Shown: positions 37,634 to 47,379, counted from the first letter of the stretch. The stretch is 64,000 nucleotides of DNA from Aliidiomarina sanyensis (GCF_003987175.1 NZ_PIPM01000005.1:109494-173493), one strand, 5' to 3'. Numbers and translations are program-made. Notes: generated by a model from the letters alone, not told the origin.

Positions 37634-38977
37634 ATGTACGATCCGCTCCAACAATCCGTGATCCCTCGGGATCACGAACGGGGGGTGCATTCCTATTGGG
37701 CAGCACACACAGTGCTACCTCCGGTCGCGGAGCACGCTTTACCGGACCGAACCGATGTGGTTGTGATTGGTGCGGGCTACACCGGCCTCAATGCCGCCAT
37801 AACGCTTGCACGGGACTACCAGCGCGAAGTCGTTCTCATTGATGCTGGCGCAATAGGGGCGGGGTGTAGTTCTCGTAATGCCGGGTTTTTGCTACCGGGA
37901 ACTGGGCGCCTGGGTTTCGCGGATTACCAACGTAAATTTGGTGCGGATGTTGCCCAAGCGGTACAAAACGAATTTGCCGCGAGCTTGGCCCACGTTGATG
38001 CTGCGGTCGATAGCGCATCCGTATCGTGCGATTTGATTCCGTCGCGGTATTTACGGCTGGCGCATAGCGCTAAGATGGGACGGTCGCTACAAGCCCAGCA
38101 AGCACTATATCAACCAACCCTACTTGATGCTGAATGGGTGTCTCCTAGCGAGCTACAGGAGACGATTCCGGGCATTTCATGGAGCCATGGCGCACTGGCG
38201 ATTACACCCGCGCGATCAGTGAATCCACGCGCTCTGGTCGGGGTGTACCTTGAACAAGCTCAGACTGCAGGCGTTCTGTGTGTCCCCCATCATCCAGTCA
38301 TTGATTGGCAGACAAGCGGCAGCCCGAACAGTCGCGGGGACAACGCCCCGCACCGAATTGTGACCGAACAAGGGGCGATTCGCTGCAATCAGGTTCTCAT
38401 TTGTGCCAACGGTTATCTTTCAAAACAACCCTTTGCGGCATTGAGCCAAAGGCACTTTCCGGTACTTTCGAGTATCTTGGTCACGCGTCCTCTCACAGCA
38501 GCAGAGCAAGCGGAAAACGGGCTCCGTTCGACGGACATGATGATGGATACGCGCACTCTGAAATACTACTACCGACTCTTGCCGGATGGACGTTTATTGT
38601 TTGGTGGGCGAGGCGCAGTCAGCGGGAGTGAATCAACCCATCCAAGGCATCGTGCGCGTCTTGAACGCGCACTGGCACAAACGTTCCCGCGTTTACGCCA
38701 ACTCACCACGGATTTTTATTGGTCCGGTTGGGTTAGTGTATCGTTTGACGCAATGCCGCGCGTGTACTCACCGAGTTCTGGTGTGTTTACGAGTATGGGA
38801 TACTGCGGGGCGGGCGTTGCGTTTGCGAGCCTTGCGGGAAAACGGCTGGCCCAAAAGGCGGCAGGGGATAAATTACCGGAATTGCCGTTTTATCACGGAG
38901 AGCTCCCACGTTTTCCATTTCCAAGCTTACGCCGTGCAGCCCTGCGCGCAATGTATGCGTGGAGCGCGCTGCGCTAG
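37634..38977 (+). CDS. DAO-family FAD-dependent oxidoreductase (PuuB-like)
   Basis: A flavin amine/amino-acid oxidase. The 447 residues start with a dinucleotide motif VVVIGAGYTGLNAAITLA (about residues 42-59), then GAGCSSRNAGFL, the usual FAD-contact loop of the gamma-glutamylputrescine oxidase / YgaF-like group, and the C-terminal MGYCGAGVAFASLAGKRLA. Homologues oxidise amines, sarcosine or gamma-glutamylputrescine; the substrate here cannot be fixed. Its 3' end overlaps the convergent GNAT gene by 4 bases. Confidence 0.88.
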   Translation: MYDPLQQSVIPRDHERGVHSYWAAHTVLPPVAEHALPDRTDVVVIGAGYTGLNAAITLARDYQREVVLIDAGAIGAGCSSRNAGFLLPGTGRLGFADYQRKFGADVAQAVQNEFAASLAHVDAAVDSASVSCDLIPSRYLRLAHSAKMGRSLQAQQALYQPTLLDAEWVSPSELQETIPGISWSHGALAITPARSVNPRALVGVYLEQAQTAGVLCVPHHPVIDWQTSGSPNSRGDNAPHRIVTEQGAIRCNQVLICANGYLSKQPFAALSQRHFPVLSSILVTRPLTAAEQAENGLRSTDMMMDTRTLKYYYRLLPDGRLLFGGRGAVSGSESTHPRHRARLERALAQTFPRLRQLTTDFYWSGWVSVSFDAMPRVYSPSSGVFTSMGYCGAGVAFASLAGKRLAQKAAGDKLPELPFYHGELPRFPFPSLRRAALRAMYAWSALR

Positions 38978-39552
38978 AAGCGCAGCAGCATTTCCGCTGC
39001 AGTGCAGTGACAGATCCCGTCACACACGGGGCAATAATACCCATCGTCTACCGAGGAACGATACCAGCGGTCTTTGTGATCTTGAATCAGTTCACCGCCA
39101 CAACGACTAAAATACTCAAAGGCGCTGTTGTTCGGGGATTGTCGCCAGATATGGGCTAAGCCACCTTGGCACCCCGCACCCTGCGCTTCAATGATGGAGT
39201 GATATAGCAAGGACTTGCCCACACCGCCGCCTTGAAAATCAGGGTCGACCGCCGAGCATTTAAAATAACAAAGCTGTGTTGCAGGAAACGGCCAAGCACT
39301 TGGAGTACACCAGGTATCGACATCCCACTTTCCCGGAGCAAACGTAATCCGAATTCCTACCAGAATATCGTCAGCAAATGCTAACCAATGCAAATTGCGA
39401 CCGTCATCGGATTGACCGCGTGCGAAGTAGTCAGGAAGATTCTCTTCGGTGAGATAATTGTCGCCATGCACTTTGTTACCCAGTGCCATGACGTTGGGGA
39501 AGTCTGCCATTTCCATTTGCCGGAAACGGAGCTGGGGAATGTTTGCCGCCAT
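38974..39552 (-). CDS. GNAT acetyltransferase with C-terminal Cys cluster
   Basis: A GCN5-related N-acetyltransferase of 192 residues with the acetyl-CoA loop QGGGVGKSLL (107-116) after the beta-4 strand CYFKCSAVDPDFQ. The C-terminal tail holds C174-P-V-C177-x3-C181-x-C183, a compact Cys cluster that could bind zinc or iron-sulfur and is not part of the common GNAT fold. The ATG at 39552 follows AAAAGGAGC. The acceptor substrate is unknown. It is convergent with the DAO-type oxidoreductase. Confidence 0.85.
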   Translation of the reverse strand: MAANIPQLRFRQMEMADFPNVMALGNKVHGDNYLTEENLPDYFARGQSDDGRNLHWLAFADDILVGIRITFAPGKWDVDTWCTPSAWPFPATQLCYFKCSAVDPDFQGGGVGKSLLYHSIIEAQGAGCQGGLAHIWRQSPNNSAFEYFSRCGGELIQDHKDRWYRSSVDDGYYCPVCDGICHCTAAEMLLRF

Positions 39553-39630
39553 ACAACCTGCTCCTTTTTATGATGTCGCGATTATACACCCCTTTGTCGG
39601 TTGGCTGCCAACGCTCGACAGGACTTCTAT

Positions 39631-39672
39631 AAAAAAAGCCATGGTCTCTATGGGACACCATGGCTTTTGTTT
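39631..39672 (-). terminator. Terminator after ahcY
   Basis: AGCCATGGT and ACCATGGCT pair around an 11-base loop. On the minus strand a run of seven T follows the stem, placing it as the ahcY terminator. Some T also follows on the plus strand. Confidence 0.88.
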
Positions 39673-39717
39673 CGTGTGAGGCGTCCTGGGGCATCGCCCC
39701 CCAGGACAGATTCGCTG

Positions 39718-41115
39718 TTAATAGCGGTAGCTGTCTGGCTTAAATGGGCCTTCGACACTCACGCCAATGTATTCGGCTTGTTGATTGGTCATTTTCGTAA
39801 TGACACCACCAAATCCTTCGACCATGTAGCGAGCAACCTCTTCATCTAAGTGTTTTGGCAACACTTCGACAGTCAAGTTTGCTTGTTTCTCTGCGGCACT
39901 CATGTTCGCATACTTTTTCTCGAACAAGTGAATTTGAGCGAGGACTTGGTTGGCAAAAGAGCCGTCCATGATCCGGCTTGGATGTCCGGTTGCATTCCCC
40001 AAGTTCACCAAACGACCTTCCGAGAGCAGGATCAAATAATCGTCTGCGCTATCTGAACGGAAAACTGTGTGAACCTGTGGTTTCACCTGTTCCCATCGCC
40101 AGTTTTTGCGCATGTACGCGGTGTCGATCTCGTTATCAAAGTGACCGATATTACAGACCACAGCACCCTTTTTCAGGGCCGCTAACATATAGCGATCACA
40201 TACATTCACGTTGCCGGTTGTCGTGACAATCAGATCAGTATTGCCTAGTAGGTCGGTATCAATCCCCGCTGCTGAACCTGTGTTTACACCGTTCAGGTAT
40301 GGAGACACAACTTCATAACCATCCATACAGGCTTGCATGGCACAGATTGGATCGACCTCAGTGACTTTTACAATCATTCCTTCTTGGCGCAATGAGGCGG
40401 CTGACCCTTTGCCCACGTCACCGTAACCCACTACCAAGGCCTTCTTGCCGGAGAGTAGGTGGTCGGTCGCACGCTTAATTGCGTCATTTAATGAATGTCG
40501 ACAACCATATTTGTTGTCATTTTTCGACTTGGTCACCGAGTCGTTGACGTTGATGGCCGGTACTTTTAAGGTGCCTTTTTTCAACATTTCCAGCAGGCGA
40601 TGAACACCCGTGGTGGTCTCTTCGGTAATGCCATGAATTTTTTCAAGCATTTGAGGATACTTGTCGTGGATGAGCAACGTGACATCGCCACCATCATCGA
40701 GGATCATGTTGGCATCCCACGGCTGACCATCCTTCAAACACGTTTGCTCGAGACACCACTCGTATTCTTCTTCTGTTTCACCTTTCCATGCGAATACAGG
40801 GATTCCTGCCGCAGCGATCGCCGCAGCGGCATGGTCTTGGGTCGAAAAGATGTTGCACGATGACCAACGCACTTCGGCTCCGAGATCGACGAGCGTCTCA
40901 ATGAGCACTGCAGTTTGGATTGTCATGTGAATGCAGCCAATGATCCGCGCGCCTTTTAACGGTTGGCTTGCTTTATATTTGTCGCGAATCTTCATCAATG
41001 CTGGCATTTCAGACTCGGCGATTTGGATCTCTTTGCGGCCGTAATCAGCCAAGCTGATATCCGCGACTTTGAAGTCTTGTTTCGCAGCAGTAGCGACAGC
41101 GGGTTGTGCAGACAT
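39718..41115 (-). CDS. ahcY: S-adenosylhomocysteinase
   Basis: Hydrolyses S-adenosylhomocysteine, the product of methyl transfer, to adenosine and homocysteine. The 465 residues show the substrate domain ([28 protein letters not shown]), the NAD-binding [14 protein letters not shown], and the characteristic C-terminus PFKPDSYRY with its active-site Lys and Tyr. AhcY makes this strain independent of the Pfs/LuxS route at this step. Adenosine kinase is encoded 32 bases upstream in the same direction, which would remove the adenosine that otherwise drives the reaction backwards. Confidence 0.98.
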   Translation of the reverse strand: MSAQPAVATAAKQDFKVADISLADYGRKEIQIAESEMPALMKIRDKYKASQPLKGARIIGCIHMTIQTAVLIETLVDLGAEVRWSSCNIFSTQDHAAAAIAAAGIPVFAWKGETEEEYEWCLEQTCLKDGQPWDANMILDDGGDVTLLIHDKYPQMLEKIHGITEETTTGVHRLLEMLKKGTLKVPAINVNDSVTKSKNDNKYGCRHSLNDAIKRATDHLLSGKKALVVGYGDVGKGSAASLRQEGMIVKVTEVDPICAMQACMDGYEVVSPYLNGVNTGSAAGIDTDLLGNTDLIVTTTGNVNVCDRYMLAALKKGAVVCNIGHFDNEIDTAYMRKNWRWEQVKPQVHTVFRSDSADDYLILLSEGRLVNLGNATGHPSRIMDGSFANQVLAQIHLFEKKYANMSAAEKQANLTVEVLPKHLDEEVARYMVEGFGGVITKMTNQQAEYIGVSVEGPFKPDSYRY

Positions 41116-41147
41116 AGTAATTCTCTCTCTAAAACAAAATAGGGTGA

Positions 41148-42170
41148 TTAGGACGCGACCTGAGCGGTCTGTTCAAGACCGAGTTCTGCAAGCAGCTCCT
41201 GTTGAATCGCTTGTGTGAGACGCGGACCATAGTTGCTGACCACTTCAGCCGCGGCACGGCTCGCGAGGGTGCCAGCTTGGGCAGGCGTCATGCCCTGGGA
41301 GATGCCAAATAAATAGGCTCCCGCAAACATATCACCGGCTCCGTTCGTATCGATTGCTTGGACCGGAAAACCAGGAACTTGAATCCGACGCTCACGGGTG
41401 CCGATCAGCGCGCCATGCTTCCCACGCGTAATGACCACCTGTTGCGCATAATCTAACAGTTTCTCCATGGCGGGCTCGAGCCCTTCGATGCCGGTGTAGA
41501 GCTCTGCTTCTTCCTGATTACAGAACAGAATCTCAACGCCCGCTTGGAGAAACTCATCCAGACCTTCTTTGTAGTACTTCACCATGGACGAATCAGAGAA
41601 GGTGAGGGCGATTTTCGTATCGTTCGCTACTGCGATTTCACGTGCGCGACGTACCGCGTCCCGGGCAATCTCAGAAGTTGCTAAATAGCCTTCTACATAC
41701 AAATAGCGTGAATCAGCCACTACAGCTTCTTCTAACTCATCGGTTGAGAAGTCGATCGTAATGCCCAAAAACGTGCACATGGTGCGTTCTGCATCGGGGG
41801 TAACCATGACGACACACTTCCCCGTGTGTCCATCATTGTTTTGCTTGATCAGATGGGTTTGCACCCCAGCACGAGCGAGGTCTTGTTGGTAAAAGTCACC
41901 ATCGTCGTCGTTCGCCACTTTACAACAATAGAACGCTTTCCCGCCGAATTGGCTGAACGCGACCAAGCTATTTGCTGCCGACCCGCCACCTGCGCGTTTC
42001 TCAAGCTTGAAGTGTTTATGAAGCTCATTGAGGAGCAGCTGTTGCTGCGCCTCATCGAGCAGTGTCATGATACTTTTTTCAATGCGGTGTTCGGCCAAGA
42101 ATGCGTCTGTGACTTTAAATTCTTGATCCACCAAGGCGTTCCCCACGCCAACGACGTCGTAAGATTTCAT
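41148..42170 (-). CDS. Adenosine kinase (PfkB family)
   Basis: A PfkB-family sugar/nucleoside kinase predicted to phosphorylate adenosine to AMP. The 340 residues carry the family's first signature ([19 protein letters not shown]) and the second, [16 protein letters not shown], with the catalytic Asp. The identification as adenosine kinase comes from overall resemblance to the bacterial adenosine kinase branch and from its place before ahcY. A different nucleoside as substrate cannot be ruled out. It follows folE2 by 55 bases; a TATACT box at about 42213-42218 on the minus strand could give it its own promoter. Confidence 0.87.
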   Translation of the reverse strand: MKSYDVVGVGNALVDQEFKVTDAFLAEHRIEKSIMTLLDEAQQQLLLNELHKHFKLEKRAGGGSAANSLVAFSQFGGKAFYCCKVANDDDGDFYQQDLARAGVQTHLIKQNNDGHTGKCVVMVTPDAERTMCTFLGITIDFSTDELEEAVVADSRYLYVEGYLATSEIARDAVRRAREIAVANDTKIALTFSDSSMVKYYKEGLDEFLQAGVEILFCNQEEAELYTGIEGLEPAMEKLLDYAQQVVITRGKHGALIGTRERRIQVPGFPVQAIDTNGAGDMFAGAYLFGISQGMTPAQAGTLASRAAAEVVSNYGPRLTQAIQQELLAELGLEQTAQVAS

Positions 42171-42223
42171 TACGGTTGCTTCACGCTAACTTTGATTAAA
42201 AACGAGCCGGCTAGTATACAGGA

Positions 42224-42250
42224 AATTACGGGCGATAACCGCCCGTAATT
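42224..42250 (-). other. Perfect 11 bp hairpin at the folE2 stop codon
   Basis: AATTACGGGCG (42224-42234) and CGCCCGTAATT (42240-42250) flank a 5-base loop. The stem includes the folE2 TAA and last codons. Only a weak T-tract follows in the gene's direction, so it may be a partial terminator or an mRNA-stabilising structure. Confidence 0.6.
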
Positions 42251-43149
42251 CCTTTTGTTGTCACGCTCACTGCATCATGCGCGTGCAACGACTCATAGTG
42301 GTTCACACGGATCTTGAAATCGAGCACGGTGGAGACTTTATTGAGTTCATGTTGGAGGCGCCGCGCCGCGTCTTCACAGAACATCAGATTCTGTCCGTTC
42401 AAACGAGCAAACTCTTGCTCATCCTCACGCTTAACCGCTGCTTGGACTGGCGTCTTCAGTGAACTTTCAATTCGATCAATCATGGCGACGATCGGCAGAA
42501 TATCAACATCATCGCGCAGCTTGACTTGCACTTCGGCTAGCGAACGCTGGCTGTGCGGTGTTGCCACGATTCCCTCGGTGGTACCGAGCCATGCTTTGAC
42601 GTCCTCAGCGTTCACTTCAGCATCTTTGAACCGTTTTTGAAACGCTTCTTGAATGAGCTGTCGTGCAAGCGCCGCTGAACAAGGACAGGTTGAGGAGTAG
42701 GTCACACCGATTTTTAGTTCGATATCATACTCTTTGCCATTGAAGGTCGCGGACACGGAAACAGGGTAGCCTTTCCAGCCCTGCTTTCCGCTAATAAGCG
42801 ACTTACGGCGCAAGAGATATTCGAAGGCAAACGAAACATGGGCTTTCGTGCTCAAGTCATCGTGAGTTTCCACAAAGCGATCGAGCAGCCTCCGAACGCT
42901 GCTGGCGCTCAACACGTCGTCGTTTGCGAGTTCGTCCACGGCCAAATAGAGTCGTGACATATGAATGCCTTTCGCTTTCGGGTCATCAAGACTCACAAAA
43001 GCTTCAATTCGGGCGCCCACTTGTTGCGGTAACCCCGACTCACTGGCGACCATTACTGGCATTTCTATGTTGCTCATTCCCACCCAATCGAGTGAACCCT
43101 CAGTTTGAGCTTGGGCTTGATTTGCGATATCCGGCATAGAAGTCGGCAT
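42226..43149 (-). CDS. folE2: GTP cyclohydrolase FolE2 (type IB)
   Basis: Makes 7,8-dihydroneopterin triphosphate from GTP for folate and queuosine synthesis, with a metal other than zinc if needed. The 307 residues match COG1469: [10 protein letters not shown], the Cys-containing [27 protein letters not shown] and the end [12 protein letters not shown]. FolE2 often appears as a low-zinc backup for FolE under Zur; I could not find a clear Zur box upstream. It heads the folE2-adenosine kinase-ahcY run. Confidence 0.95.
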   Translation of the reverse strand: MPTSMPDIANQAQAQTEGSLDWVGMSNIEMPVMVASESGLPQQVGARIEAFVSLDDPKAKGIHMSRLYLAVDELANDDVLSASSVRRLLDRFVETHDDLSTKAHVSFAFEYLLRRKSLISGKQGWKGYPVSVSATFNGKEYDIELKIGVTYSSTCPCSAALARQLIQEAFQKRFKDAEVNAEDVKAWLGTTEGIVATPHSQRSLAEVQVKLRDDVDILPIVAMIDRIESSLKTPVQAAVKREDEQEFARLNGQNLMFCEDAARRLQHELNKVSTVLDFKIRVNHYESLHAHDAVSVTTKGITGGYRP

Positions 43150-43324
43150 GCAGTACTTCTCCGTCCAGGTTGGCCCGAGCCAACGCGCTGTGTCGAAAAT
43201 ATGACCGCTAAGTATACCTCAAATTCAGTGAACGCTTCACCCCTCTCGGACGATTTCATTCACGGAACGCGGATTTGTTAGAGCAGTCAGCGTATATTAC
43301 AGTGAACAATACGCAGCAAAGCAG

Positions 43325-43702
43325 ATGATTGGATTTATGAACACGCAAACAACATATCTTGATTACGAGTTACTCAATCAGTATTTAGAAATCCTTGGTC
43401 CTGAAGGCCTCGGAGCCAGTGTGGCCACTTTTAAGCAAATGGCACCTGAATATTTAACGGAATTCAAAGGCTTGGTGAATGCTCAAAATGAGGTTGAGGT
43501 GCGTCGTTCGGCACACAAAATAAAGGGAAGTTGTCGCGCTTTGGGATTTATTCGATTGGGACAATCGATGCAGGAAATCGAGCGTGACGAATGGGTGTTT
43601 ACCGATTTACCGGCCCGAGTTGAGGCATGGGAGGCTCAACTCGCCAAAGATCTCGAGCAGCTTGAACACTGGTTGGCTCAACAAACGGGTGCACGAGATT
43701 AA
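43325..43702 (+). CDS. hptA: Stand-alone Hpt protein resembling the ArcB Hpt domain (HptA)
   Basis: A 125-residue histidine phosphotransfer protein. The phospho-acceptor is His 64 in AHKIKGS. The preceding YELLNQYLEILGPEGL...MAPEYLTEF closely resembles the C-terminal Hpt domain of E. coli ArcB. In Shewanella the ArcB function is split between a hybrid kinase ArcS and a free Hpt protein, HptA. The gene ends 48 bases from the convergent arcA, its probable phosphorylation partner. A second ATG at 43337 is possible. The symbol is by analogy. Confidence 0.82.
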   Translation: MIGFMNTQTTYLDYELLNQYLEILGPEGLGASVATFKQMAPEYLTEFKGLVNAQNEVEVRRSAHKIKGSCRALGFIRLGQSMQEIERDEWVFTDLPARVEAWEAQLAKDLEQLEHWLAQQTGARD

Positions 43703-43730
43703 AAAAACGGACCCTGCGGCCCGTTTTTTC
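43697..43730. terminator. Bidirectional terminator between hptA and arcA
   Basis: A run of A, ACGGACC, CTGC loop, GGCCCGT and a run of T; one A-C mismatch in the stem. It serves both convergent genes. Confidence 0.85.
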
Positions 43731-43750
43731 AGATTGCTTGGCATAGTCCC

Positions 43751-44494
43751 TTAGCGGTCAGCTACTTTGGTCGAGACGTCTCCCACAAAGCGATACCCTT
43801 CACCGTGAATTGTGGTGATGAGATTCGGTGTATCAGGATGCGCTTCAAAATGGCGACGGATACGGCGGATTGCGACGTCGACCGTCCGATCATTCGGACG
43901 CAGCTCGCGGTCTAGCATTTTGCGCACGAGTGTATCGCGATCGTGAATTTTACCGGGCTGTGTCAAGAACAGCTCTAAGGCCCGATACTCACTCTTCGGT
44001 AACCGGAATACTTTCTTATCTGGGGAATATAAGCAACGGCTGTCGCAGTCAAGAACCCAGTTGTTAAAGTGAAACTGTAAGCTGCCCTCAACCTGTTCAT
44101 CACTCGGCTGTCGAATTTGCTCGATGCGGCGCGCAAGATTGCGCACCCGAACCGTCAATTCCCGCGGGTTATACGGCTTAATCAGATAGTCATCGGCACC
44201 GAGTTCGAGGGCGAGGAGGCGATCTTCATCGCTATCGCGGCCGGTGAGAAAGACCAAACCAATATTGTCTTGTTCACGCAGGGACTCAGCCAGCTCCAGA
44301 CCGCTTTGGCCGGGCAAGTTCACATCCATGATAATAATATCAATGGGTTGCTGAGCCATAATGTGTTCCATTTGGCGACCATCGGCGGCATCAAATACAT
44401 CGTACCCTTCTTGTTGGAACAAGCGAGTCAATGTTTGGCGCGTCACCACTTCGTCTTCGACGATTAAGAGTCTGACGTTATTTGTTGGTTCCAT
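43751..44494 (-). CDS. arcA: Response regulator ArcA
   Basis: OmpR-family regulator of respiratory and TCA-cycle genes under low oxygen. The 247 residues have an N-terminal receiver with the acidic pair in VEDEVVTR, phospho-acceptor Asp 57 (IIMDVNLPG), FLTGRD and KPYNPREL, followed by a winged helix (LRPNDRTVDVAIRRIRRHFE, TIHGEGYRFVGD). It is much closer to E. coli ArcA (VEDELVTR, IMDINLPG, DRTVDVTIRRIRKHFE) than to TorR or OmpR. It lies tail to tail with the Hpt gene. A sensor kinase gene precedes it on the same strand, 124 bases away. Confidence 0.93.
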   Translation of the reverse strand: MEPTNNVRLLIVEDEVVTRQTLTRLFQQEGYDVFDAADGRQMEHIMAQQPIDIIIMDVNLPGQSGLELAESLREQDNIGLVFLTGRDSDEDRLLALELGADDYLIKPYNPRELTVRVRNLARRIEQIRQPSDEQVEGSLQFHFNNWVLDCDSRCLYSPDKKVFRLPKSEYRALELFLTQPGKIHDRDTLVRKMLDRELRPNDRTVDVAIRRIRRHFEAHPDTPNLITTIHGEGYRFVGDVSTKVADR

Positions 44495-44618
44495 GCTGTT
44501 TTTTATTCTCCGCGCGGTGCTAGCAATTTGCTCAATATATAAGAATATGATTTCAGGAGTGAATAATGCAAGTTATCCCCCCTTTTTTTTAACAACTTGA
44601 TGCCATGTTGACCGGAAA

Positions 44619-46325
44619 TTAGGCTGAGGGTTCCATGGGAATGTAGAGCGTCACGCGTGTCCCATGCGGGCGGTCTTCGTTTTTGACAAATACATCGCTC
44701 TCACACTGCACGTCCCCATGCAACAGGTGGGTGAGCCAATTGAAGACTCGGTACAAACCAAGGCCTTTATCGCCTTGCGAGCGACCGGAGGTCACAAAGG
44801 GCTCGAACATACGGGCAAGAATCTCTGGTGCGATACCCCGGCCATCATCTGCGACTTCCACAAGTATCTGACCATGTTCCATCCAAATACGAATGGTTGT
44901 GGTCAGCGGCAGCGGTTCGCCATCATCCGTATAAATGGTTGCATGTCGAATGACGTTTTCGATCAATTCGGTGAGGAGCTGCTCCATCACCAATGGGCGC
45001 AATTGAACGGTTTGATCTTCGGAGCACTCGAGCACAATGCGGACGTGTTCTGGAACCACCAGTGCATTTTCAACGCGTTCAATGGTTCGTTCAGCACATG
45101 CGCGCAGATTGACCTCGTGGGGTGTATCGTTACGATTAAACATCGCCATTTGTTGAAAGTGACGCACGAGTTCTGCACACCGATCGAGGTTCTTATTTAT
45201 AATCCGCAGACTTTCACGCCCTTGTTCAAAAAAGCTATCGAGCAACGAGGAGTGCTCTGGAGATTCGGGCTCATGCTCCAGCAATCCATCCTCAAGTTCT
45301 CGCTGCTTATCCTCCAGAAGGGTTGCAGCGGTGATGGCAGCGCCAATGGGCGTATTCAGCTCATGAGAAATACCGGCAATCACATCACCCAGCGAAGCGA
45401 GCTTATCTTCGGTTAAGCGTTTGCGCTGATATTGATGTAATTCCTCCAACGCCTGCGTCAACCTGCGGTTGGCTTCAAGTAATGCATGTGTGCGCTCACT
45501 TACTTCCGAGTCCAGACGTTCAGTCGCGTTGCGTGCTTGAGCCGATGCGTGCTCCGCATAACGTTGCTCTTGGCGGTACTTTTCCAGCAAACGACGAACT
45601 TGGTGCCGTAGCTCGGAAAACTCAGAGGGTAAATACGGCGTGTTATCCAGCGTTCGTTCTTTGGTCTGACTAGCATCGGCGATGGCTCGTGTGAAGCGAT
45701 GAATGCTCGTTTCGAGGCTGCGAGTAAAGAATCGCAGACCGACAGTCACACTGAGCATCACGACCAAAAAGATACCGAGCGAGAACGATAAATGACGTTG
45801 AAACTGCGATTTTACCCCATGCAACGAAGAACGGAGCATGACCACACCGGTAAGATTCCGGTCTTGATAGATGGGGACTGTGACTTGTATGTAATCGGAT
45901 GTAAATACATGCTGCACCGAGCCATCGATTTGGTTCTCTTGGCTGGGCAGAGGTGAGCGCCCTTGTTGATGATAGCCGATCAGGTAAGTTAAGGTTTCGC
46001 CATCGGGGCTGATGGTATAAATGTGGGCATGCAAGATGCTTTCATAGGGAGAAAGGCCGCTCAACATCATTTGTAGTTGAGATTCACCCATCTCAATTCC
46101 AGCGGCTTGACTCGCAATTTGCTGTGCAAGGGTTGTGGTTTGTTGGGCCAGTTGATTGCGCTCTGAATTAGAAACCCAGAGCGCCGTCATCGCGATAAAT
46201 ATAAGCAAGGCAAAGGCGACAATCCCAGAAACAATCACATTGAGACGTTGCACGAGCGACCACCGCTCAAAGCGCCGCTTCTGCTGCGTGTTCGATGGCG
46301 TCTCAGACTGCTTCAGGGTAGCCAC
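44619..46325 (-). CDS. Sensor histidine kinase, membrane-bound
   Basis: A 568-residue kinase with TM1 (about 28-50), a periplasmic sensor domain (51-180), TM2 (181-200), a linker with coiled coil (about 240-310), the H-box ISHELNTPIG (His 321) and an HATPase domain (N-box ELIENVIRHA, DDGRGIAP, GDKGLGLYRV). It has no receiver domain. The GTG start follows the rsmC TAA without a spacer, and GGAGCG inside rsmC serves as its binding site. Whether it signals to the adjacent ArcA or to another regulator is open. The HxxNTPIG H-box is of the type found in complex hybrid-like kinases. Confidence 0.88.
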   Translation of the reverse strand: MATLKQSETPSNTQQKRRFERWSLVQRLNVIVSGIVAFALLIFIAMTALWVSNSERNQLAQQTTTLAQQIASQAAGIEMGESQLQMMLSGLSPYESILHAHIYTISPDGETLTYLIGYHQQGRSPLPSQENQIDGSVQHVFTSDYIQVTVPIYQDRNLTGVVMLRSSLHGVKSQFQRHLSFSLGIFLVVMLSVTVGLRFFTRSLETSIHRFTRAIADASQTKERTLDNTPYLPSEFSELRHQVRRLLEKYRQEQRYAEHASAQARNATERLDSEVSERTHALLEANRRLTQALEELHQYQRKRLTEDKLASLGDVIAGISHELNTPIGAAITAATLLEDKQRELEDGLLEHEPESPEHSSLLDSFFEQGRESLRIINKNLDRCAELVRHFQQMAMFNRNDTPHEVNLRACAERTIERVENALVVPEHVRIVLECSEDQTVQLRPLVMEQLLTELIENVIRHATIYTDDGEPLPLTTTIRIWMEHGQILVEVADDGRGIAPEILARMFEPFVTSGRSQGDKGLGLYRVFNWLTHLLHGDVQCESDVFVKNEDRPHGTRVTLYIPMEPSA

Positions 46326-47363
46326 TTAATGTGCGCTCCAGACAGTAAATTTTGAATTCTCAGCCAGGATATCGACATGGCGATAAATGGCCTCCAGGTG
46401 CTCACGATAGGGTAAAAACCGATTCGCGACGAGCAGTAATCTTCCCCCAGGACTCAGAATAGTGCGGCTTTTCCTAATAAAATCTCGGGTAATTTCGTAA
46501 TCCGTGCGTTTTCCGGTGTGAAACGGTGGATTGGTCACGATCCAGTCGACAGGTCCGTTAAAATCACTCAGCCCATCCGAACCGATCAGGGAGAGCTGCT
46601 TTTGTGGTAGACCATCTTCGCGTTGGAGGATAGGAGCCAAGGTCAGTTGAGTTGCGGCTAACGCGAGCGGACTGACATCAAGCGCGCTAATCTGCGTGAC
46701 TTGAGGGTGCAACGCGAGGACCGCACTGATAACGCCAGCACCACAGCCGAAGTCGAGCACGTGACCACTGATATGAGGCGGCAAATGATCGAGTAGCAGT
46801 TCTGTGCCCGCATCGAGATGTTGTGCGCTGAAAACACCCGGGAGGGTCGTGACCGTGATGTCCCCCTCGGGCCGTGAAATCTGATAGCGACTTAACCACG
46901 CCTCGAGGGAGAATGGACACGCGTGATGAAGCTCGGTGCGAAGCAGTTGGCAATGGTTGCCGTTGGCGATTTTATAAAAAGGGGCCCAGCCTTCGTGTTC
47001 CGTCTTTAATTGAGATTTAATGCCCGTATCTTTATGGCCGCACAGCCACAATGGCGTTCCTGGTTGAGCGACCGCGCGCAGGTTGGCCATCAGCATGGCC
47101 ATTAATTGTTTTTCCTTCGGTAAAAATACAAGCACACCGTCATAGTTAACGGATTTGGGTGATTCGAATTGTGCTGCGAAGCAGACTGAATGGAGCGCAC
47201 CCTGCTTACCGCGTACATGCAACGCCCAGACATCGAGTTCGCGTTCCGGCCAATGGTGCTGAAGTGCTCCTATGGTGCCTTCTGCGGGATTGACCACGAG
47301 AAGCCGATTGGCCTGTATTTCAGTGGCTTGCCGAAGAATAAGTTGGGCTGCAGCATCAAGCAT
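46326..47363 (-). CDS. rsmC: 16S rRNA (guanine-1207-N2) methyltransferase
   Basis: Methylates G1207 in the small-subunit rRNA using S-adenosylmethionine. The 345 residues have the duplicated methyltransferase plan of RsmC: a degenerate N-terminal domain and a C-terminal catalytic domain with VLDFGCGAGVISAVLA (SAM site) and VTNPPFHTGKRTDYE (catalytic NPPF). The sensor kinase gene starts directly at its stop, so the two are probably co-transcribed, an unexpected pairing. Confidence 0.93.
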   Translation of the reverse strand: MLDAAAQLILRQATEIQANRLLVVNPAEGTIGALQHHWPERELDVWALHVRGKQGALHSVCFAAQFESPKSVNYDGVLVFLPKEKQLMAMLMANLRAVAQPGTPLWLCGHKDTGIKSQLKTEHEGWAPFYKIANGNHCQLLRTELHHACPFSLEAWLSRYQISRPEGDITVTTLPGVFSAQHLDAGTELLLDHLPPHISGHVLDFGCGAGVISAVLALHPQVTQISALDVSPLALAATQLTLAPILQREDGLPQKQLSLIGSDGLSDFNGPVDWIVTNPPFHTGKRTDYEITRDFIRKSRTILSPGGRLLLVANRFLPYREHLEAIYRHVDILAENSKFTVWSAH

Positions 47364-47379
47364 TGAACGGACTCATCGG

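Noticed and set aside
42171..42225. Possible SAH riboswitch before adenosine kinase/ahcY
   Set aside because: Only GGCTCG resembles the motif; the spacer is too short and the conserved hairpins are missing.
44664..45416. 250-codon open frame on the plus strand
   Set aside because: It is antisense to the sensor kinase, whose motifs (H-box, N-box, G-boxes) are clear; no family resemblance or binding site supports the plus-strand frame.
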